Positions 60,634 to 64,000 of a DNA stretch of 64,000 nt are shown in pieces. Position 1 is the stretch's first letter. Each line of letters opens with the position of its first letter. The DNA is from Nesterenkonia sp. Act20 (GTDB taxonomy: Bacteria; Actinomycetota; Actinomycetes; Actinomycetales; Micrococcaceae): positions 868,001 through 932,000 of the forward strand of contig NZ_JADPQH010000001.1 in the NCBI RefSeq assembly GCF_019173455.1, in the 5' to 3' direction. Below the pieces are notes generated by a model, which was given only the letters and a program-made list of their open reading frames with translations, was not told where the DNA came from and did no database searches. Made by a program: the position numbers and the translations under genes.

Positions 60634-62093
60634 TCGAGGAAATAGGCAGAGACCTTCTCCTCCGAGTCCAGAACCTCTTCTGAGTCCACACCCAGCTCCA
60701 CAGCAAGCTCCACTGACCCAAGTAGAGCGATCTCCACGTCTGGAGAGAACGCTCGCTCCAGCAGATCGATGTAGTCCATCAGGGTCGACTCCAGAGCATC
60801 AAGAAGCTCCTGGTGCTCAGACGCCAGCTGGGCATCCAACTCGTGCTGCTCCTGTGCATAGCGTTCGACCAGTGCGGCTTCTCTCTCAGACAGCGAAGCG
60901 GCGACCGCCCGGTACATCACAGTGCCAACCGTATTGCCGATCACTGCACCCAGGACCGGAACCGGGACGACTACCTGCCCGACCACAGAAGACAGCGCAC
61001 TGACGGACGCTTTCAGCGAGATCATCTCGGCGTTCTGAATGAACTCAAGCTCGTTGATCTCCCCCATGCGCAGCTGATGAGCCTGCTCGGCGATCCCGAA
61101 TCCAGCGGTCACGATGGAACTCGCCACCGCTGCTGGAGTCGCAGTGAAGTTCGACAGCGCATAGAGGCTGACACCACGCACAGAACCCTGGACCGCACCA
61201 AGACCCGTCACGCCCGCAACATTGATCCAATCCTGTTCGCTGAAGTCCTTGAACTTCTTGCCCTCTCGACGCTTGGCGGCCAATGCCAGGATTAGAGCAA
61301 CCCCTCCTTCGGCCGCGGCAGCAGCGGCAGTCGCCGTTCCCGCCTGTCGCAGAGAGGGACGGCTATTCTGATAGGCCTCATCGCGCAGCGACCGGTCCGT
61401 GGAGTGCAGAGAGTCACGCTCCGCCCCCAAGGTCGATCCGTAAACCTCCCTCTGTACCTGGTGGTACTCCAGTGCCGACGGTTCAAGGGCATCGATGCTC
61501 ACGGACCCGTCGCCAAAGAAGTCGCGCACTCGCTGCCAGTCCTTGAGCGAGGGGCCCTCCCCGCTCCGCATCAGGAATTTACCGGCTTCCTCGGCAGGGA
61601 GATCATGCAAAGCGCGGAGGGACTCGTAGTGGTCACGAGGTATCTGATATTTCCCGCCGTTGGCGACGAAGTCCGGGTACATCGACAAATGCTCTGAGAT
61701 TGCGCCAAGTCCAAAACGCCCGCCGGACGCCACGAACTTCTGCTGAACCCCAACACCATCGCGCATGAGGTCAATGGGACTGTTGTTGTTGATCCATTGA
61801 TAGACAGCAGCCTGGCCCTGAACCTGACTACGAGCATTGCCGACACCTACCTCGGCAACTTCGGCGATGAAACCGTGCATCCCCTTGACCCCACCGCGGT
61901 TGGTGAACACCACTTCCAGGTCAATGGTCGTGATTGCCTCATCGATGCTAGTCAAGGCGTCTCTGAGGTTCGTATCCTGACGCCTGAGGGAGCTCAACAG
62001 CGCGTCCAGTCGAAGCTGATTGAGGTGGTTGACCCAGGCAGCGACGGCTTGTTCCTGATTGCTCTTCGCGAGGTTCTCCGTCTCATTCGTCAT
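60630..62093 (-). CDS. Glycine/alanine-rich membrane protein with PD-(D/E)XK-like N-terminal domain
   Basis: The 487-residue protein starts at the ATG at 62093, overlapping the preceding gene by 11 bases. After an N-terminal helical part (1-60) comes GMHGFIAE (Glu78) followed by SPIDLM (Asp108) and VQQKF (Gln117-x-Lys119). This order, a helix Glu, then P-x-D, then Q-x-K, resembles a PD-(D/E)XK nuclease, as in the Mrr protein nearby. The second half has several Gly/Ala-rich hydrophobic stretches (PVPVLGAVIGNTVGTVMY). The family is not known by function. The pairing suggests a DNA-cutting, membrane-linked effector (inference). Confidence 0.6.
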   Translation of the reverse strand: MTNETENLAKSNQEQAVAAWVNHLNQLRLDALLSSLRRQDTNLRDALTSIDEAITTIDLEVVFTNRGGVKGMHGFIAEVAEVGVGNARSQVQGQAAVYQWINNNSPIDLMRDGVGVQQKFVASGGRFGLGAISEHLSMYPDFVANGGKYQIPRDHYESLRALHDLPAEEAGKFLMRSGEGPSLKDWQRVRDFFGDGSVSIDALEPSALEYHQVQREVYGSTLGAERDSLHSTDRSLRDEAYQNSRPSLRQAGTATAAAAAAEGGVALILALAAKRREGKKFKDFSEQDWINVAGVTGLGAVQGSVRGVSLYALSNFTATPAAVASSIVTAGFGIAEQAHQLRMGEINELEFIQNAEMISLKASVSALSSVVGQVVVPVPVLGAVIGNTVGTVMYRAVAASLSEREAALVERYAQEQHELDAQLASEHQELLDALESTLMDYIDLLERAFSPDVEIALLGSVELAVELGVDSEEVLDSEEKVSAYFLD

Positions 62094-63078
62094 GGGCCGG
62101 CTCCGGGTCGATCCGGCTGCTGAGCAGCGCCGCACAGGCTTTGGTGTTGTTGACCAGGGCCACCAGCTGCGACTGTTCCTGCGCATTCAAGGCACGAAAG
62201 TCAGCGTTGAACAGTCCGACTGACTGTCTGTAGCTGTTCCGGAGTCGTTCGCGAAGGCTGTCGGTGCGCTGGAGGAGGTCTCCGAGCTGCGCGTCCATGA
62301 GCCTCACTGAGGCCGTGTTCTGTTTGACCGACTTCAGCGCCTCCTGTCGTGCTTCATGGTTCTCAAACTTCTTCTTGGCGAAGAGCGCAATAGATGTCAG
62401 CAGGGTCGCACCTGCGATCGTCCATCCAATGGGGCCAGCCAATGCGAGCAACGTTCCGCCGGCAGCCGTGCCTCCACCACCAGCGGCCAGGGCACCGCCT
62501 CCGAGCCAAGCCAGCGCGGACTGTGAGGCTGCTGCCCCAGACAGGGTAGAGATTGCAGTCCCAGTGGAAGCTGTGCCGAAAGTGGTGGCCACCCACATGG
62601 CCGCAGTCGGGGCCACGCTGGCAACTGCAGCGCCTGCGGCGAATCCGGCCCCGCTGCTGTATGCCGACTGTCGTGCCGCTTCGAGGTCCCGCAGCCCGAA
62701 CTCCTCCGCCTCGAGAAAAGTAATCCGGTGAAACTTGATCTCCGCAAGATCAACCTCAAAGGACTTCGGAGTGTTGGCGATGCTGTTCACCAGTTCCTCG
62801 ATGAGCTGGATCAAGTCGGTGGAACGCTCTCTCTGCAGGAGAAGTGAGACCCCTTTGTCGCTCATCAAGGTGAAGGCGCCGTTGTATGCGGCGATAGCCT
62901 CCTCGTACTCATCTGTCTTCTTGTCCGTCAGATTCTCAATGCTCCCCACCGCGGAGTCCTTGAGGTCGCTGACCTGCCCCACAAACTGAGCCGACGTGGT
63001 TCGTGCGAACTTGCTGATGTCTCCTGCAGTCTTACCGAAACTGGCCTTGGCATCATCCATTCTGGGTCGTTTGACCAT
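62083..63078 (-). CDS. Glycine-rich membrane protein with flanking coiled coils
   Basis: The 331-residue protein begins at an ATG with GGGGAG four bases upstream. Residues 15-145 are helical and charged. A central Gly/Ala block (ASTGTAISTLSG, ALAWLGGGALAAGGGG, LLALAGPIGWTIAGATLLT) forms likely membrane helices with glycine-zipper features. A charged helical C-terminus (about 260-330) follows. Proteins of this kind are seen in many bacteria, but without a known role. The stop lies inside the start of the next gene (11-base overlap), so the two are made together. It is encoded next to an Mrr nuclease. Confidence 0.62.
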   Translation of the reverse strand: MVKRPRMDDAKASFGKTAGDISKFARTTSAQFVGQVSDLKDSAVGSIENLTDKKTDEYEEAIAAYNGAFTLMSDKGVSLLLQRERSTDLIQLIEELVNSIANTPKSFEVDLAEIKFHRITFLEAEEFGLRDLEAARQSAYSSGAGFAAGAAVASVAPTAAMWVATTFGTASTGTAISTLSGAAASQSALAWLGGGALAAGGGGTAAGGTLLALAGPIGWTIAGATLLTSIALFAKKKFENHEARQEALKSVKQNTASVRLMDAQLGDLLQRTDSLRERLRNSYRQSVGLFNADFRALNAQEQSQLVALVNNTKACAALLSSRIDPEPAHDE

Positions 63079-63180
63079 CGAACTCCCCGCTTCTTTTGCT
63101 GTTCCATTGCTGGCAAAAGGATATCGGTGACCACCGACATGAAGTTCTTCGGACTCCGGTGCCGATTTATCGCGTGCGGC

Positions 63181-64000
63181 CTATTCGAAGAAATCTTCAT
63201 CGATCTCGACGACCGCGTAGGACTGTTTCACCTGAACTCCTACGCCGTATTTGATCATCAGTTCTGCGAGACGCTTCCCGTCGATGAGCACAATGCGTGT
63301 TGGGACAGCGCTTGCGTAGTCGCGCGCCCCCTGGGTAAATCTGCTCGAGGTGATGAAAACACCGCGATGCGCCCCGAATCCATGGAGTGCGCCCATGAAC
63401 GCCTGGATCGACTCGCGACCCACTGAGTTGCCGTCGGCGTAGCGTTTCGCCTGGACATAGATCTGATCCAGGCCCAGAGCATCCTGGTCTATGACCCCAT
63501 CCACACCGCCATCTCCAGTGCCCCCGATACGTTTTCCGCGCTGTTCCGCACCGCCATAGCCCATAGCCAACAGGACGCTCACCACCGCATCTTCGAAGAA
63601 GGTGGGGTTGCTTTCACGGAGCCGCCGAAGCAGCTCCTCCGCGACATTCTCTCTGAGCTGCGCGACCCCTAATTCGACCTGTTCAACAGGGTCGAGGTCG
63701 TTCGTCTCGGGATTGGGCGCGGGGACCGAACCCATGCCGCTCGCTTGCGCAGTCTGCGGCCAGTAGTCCTTGAACAGCTGGGTGGCTTCGCTGAAGCTGA
63801 GTGACGCGCTCGGGTTTTGGGCAAGCCAGGAGCGTCCTGTCTCGGTGATGCGATAGACCGCGCGCTGCGGGCGTTCGACCCAACCGGCCTTGTAAAGATT
63901 GGTTAGTGCCCAACCAACTCGATTCTCAGCACGACCGTCACCTGCCGCCAGAGTCTCTTTCCGAGCCTCATGGGAGATCTCAGCCGCATCCAGGACGCGT
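63181..64000 (-). CDS. mrr: Mrr-family restriction endonuclease, 5' end outside window
   Basis: The frame is open to the right edge, so the N-terminus is missing; 272 residues are visible. The upstream part is the Mrr winged-helix DNA-binding domain (ENRVGWALTNLYKAGWVERPQRAVYRIT). The C-terminal nuclease has FEDAVVSVLLAMGYGG, GGVDGVIDQDALG (catalytic Asp) and IYVQAKRY (Q-x-K). Mrr enzymes are known type IV restriction enzymes that cut methylated DNA. It lies upstream and on the same strand as the two membrane-protein genes, ending 103 bases before the first. They may be one operon. Confidence 0.9.
   Translation of the reverse strand, partial: RVLDAAEISHEARKETLAAGDGRAENRVGWALTNLYKAGWVERPQRAVYRITETGRSWLAQNPSASLSFSEATQLFKDYWPQTAQASGMGSVPAPNPETNDLDPVEQVELGVAQLRENVAEELLRRLRESNPTFFEDAVVSVLLAMGYGGAEQRGKRIGGTGDGGVDGVIDQDALGLDQIYVQAKRYADGNSVGRESIQAFMGALHGFGAHRGVFITSSRFTQGARDYASAVPTRIVLIDGKRLAELMIKYGVGVQVKQSYAVVEIDEDFFE

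Noticed and set aside
1-64000. CRISPR arrays, tRNA or rRNA genes, integrases and transposases
   Set aside because: No regular spaced repeats, cloverleaf-like segments, ribosomal RNA signatures or recombinase motifs were seen by reading. A tool search could still find weak ones.

Overview
The window looks like chromosomal DNA of a high-GC Gram-positive bacterium, most likely an actinobacterium of the Micrococcales (Micrococcaceae-like). The grounds are the strong G/C bias at third codon positions, frequent GTG and TTG starts, many 4-base start/stop overlaps, WYL and FCD regulators, a Ku/three-domain LigD pair and an HTH_34/ABC-F locus. No rRNA, tRNA, integrase, transposase or CRISPR array was recognised. 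Species cannot be named from the sequence alone.

Layout. (1) 1-11 kb: small housekeeping and stress genes. They include a Nudix hydrolase, two WYL regulators each divergent from or beside an enzyme gene, a VOC protein, an epoxide hydrolase, an ArsR regulator with two SRPBCC proteins, a frameshifted older copy of one of those SRPBCC genes, Ku, a CynX/NimT-type MFS exporter, and an M23 peptidase with its own winged-helix regulator. (2) 11.3-21.5 kb: one long operon that begins with a GntR/FCD regulator on a probably leaderless mRNA. It then encodes a ThDP enzyme, a mandelate-racemase-subgroup enolase, an epimerase-like SDR, RidA, a complete TRAP transporter, a creatininase-family hydrolase and an aldehyde dehydrogenase. 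It reads as uptake and oxidation of a hydroxy-acid or sugar-acid. (3) 21.5-31.5 kb: an ABC-F ribosome-protection-type gene behind a leader peptide and hairpins, a tandem serine beta-lactamase-like pair in which the second member has lost its catalytic serine, a TetR operon (MazG-like, SDR, GyrI-like, EthD), a lipoprotein, a cupin and an OGG-fold protein. (4) 31.7-41.5 kb: a LacI-controlled L-arabinofuranoside operon (ABC importer, GH127, FGGY kinase, ThuA, Gfo/Idh/MocA) with three to four copies of one operator.

(5) 41.8-64 kb is accessory DNA rich in DNA-targeting genes: a GmrSD-type protein fused to a RAMA-like domain, a nonsense-broken PD-(D/E)XK fragment, a DUF3644 protein, a full type I restriction system (hsdM-hsdS-hsdR), an AT-richer OLD/TOPRIM ATPase-nuclease, and at the right edge an Mrr nuclease. 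The Mrr gene sits upstream, on the same strand, of two overlapping genes for glycine/alanine-rich membrane proteins, and the second of these carries a PD-(D/E)XK-like signature. LigD, a PNPOx-like protein and a DUF2975/HTH/flavoprotein operon lie between these blocks. The Mrr plus two-membrane-protein group (60630-64000) is the best candidate here for an undescribed system, probably anti-phage or anti-plasmid. That role is inferred from motifs and neighbourhood only.
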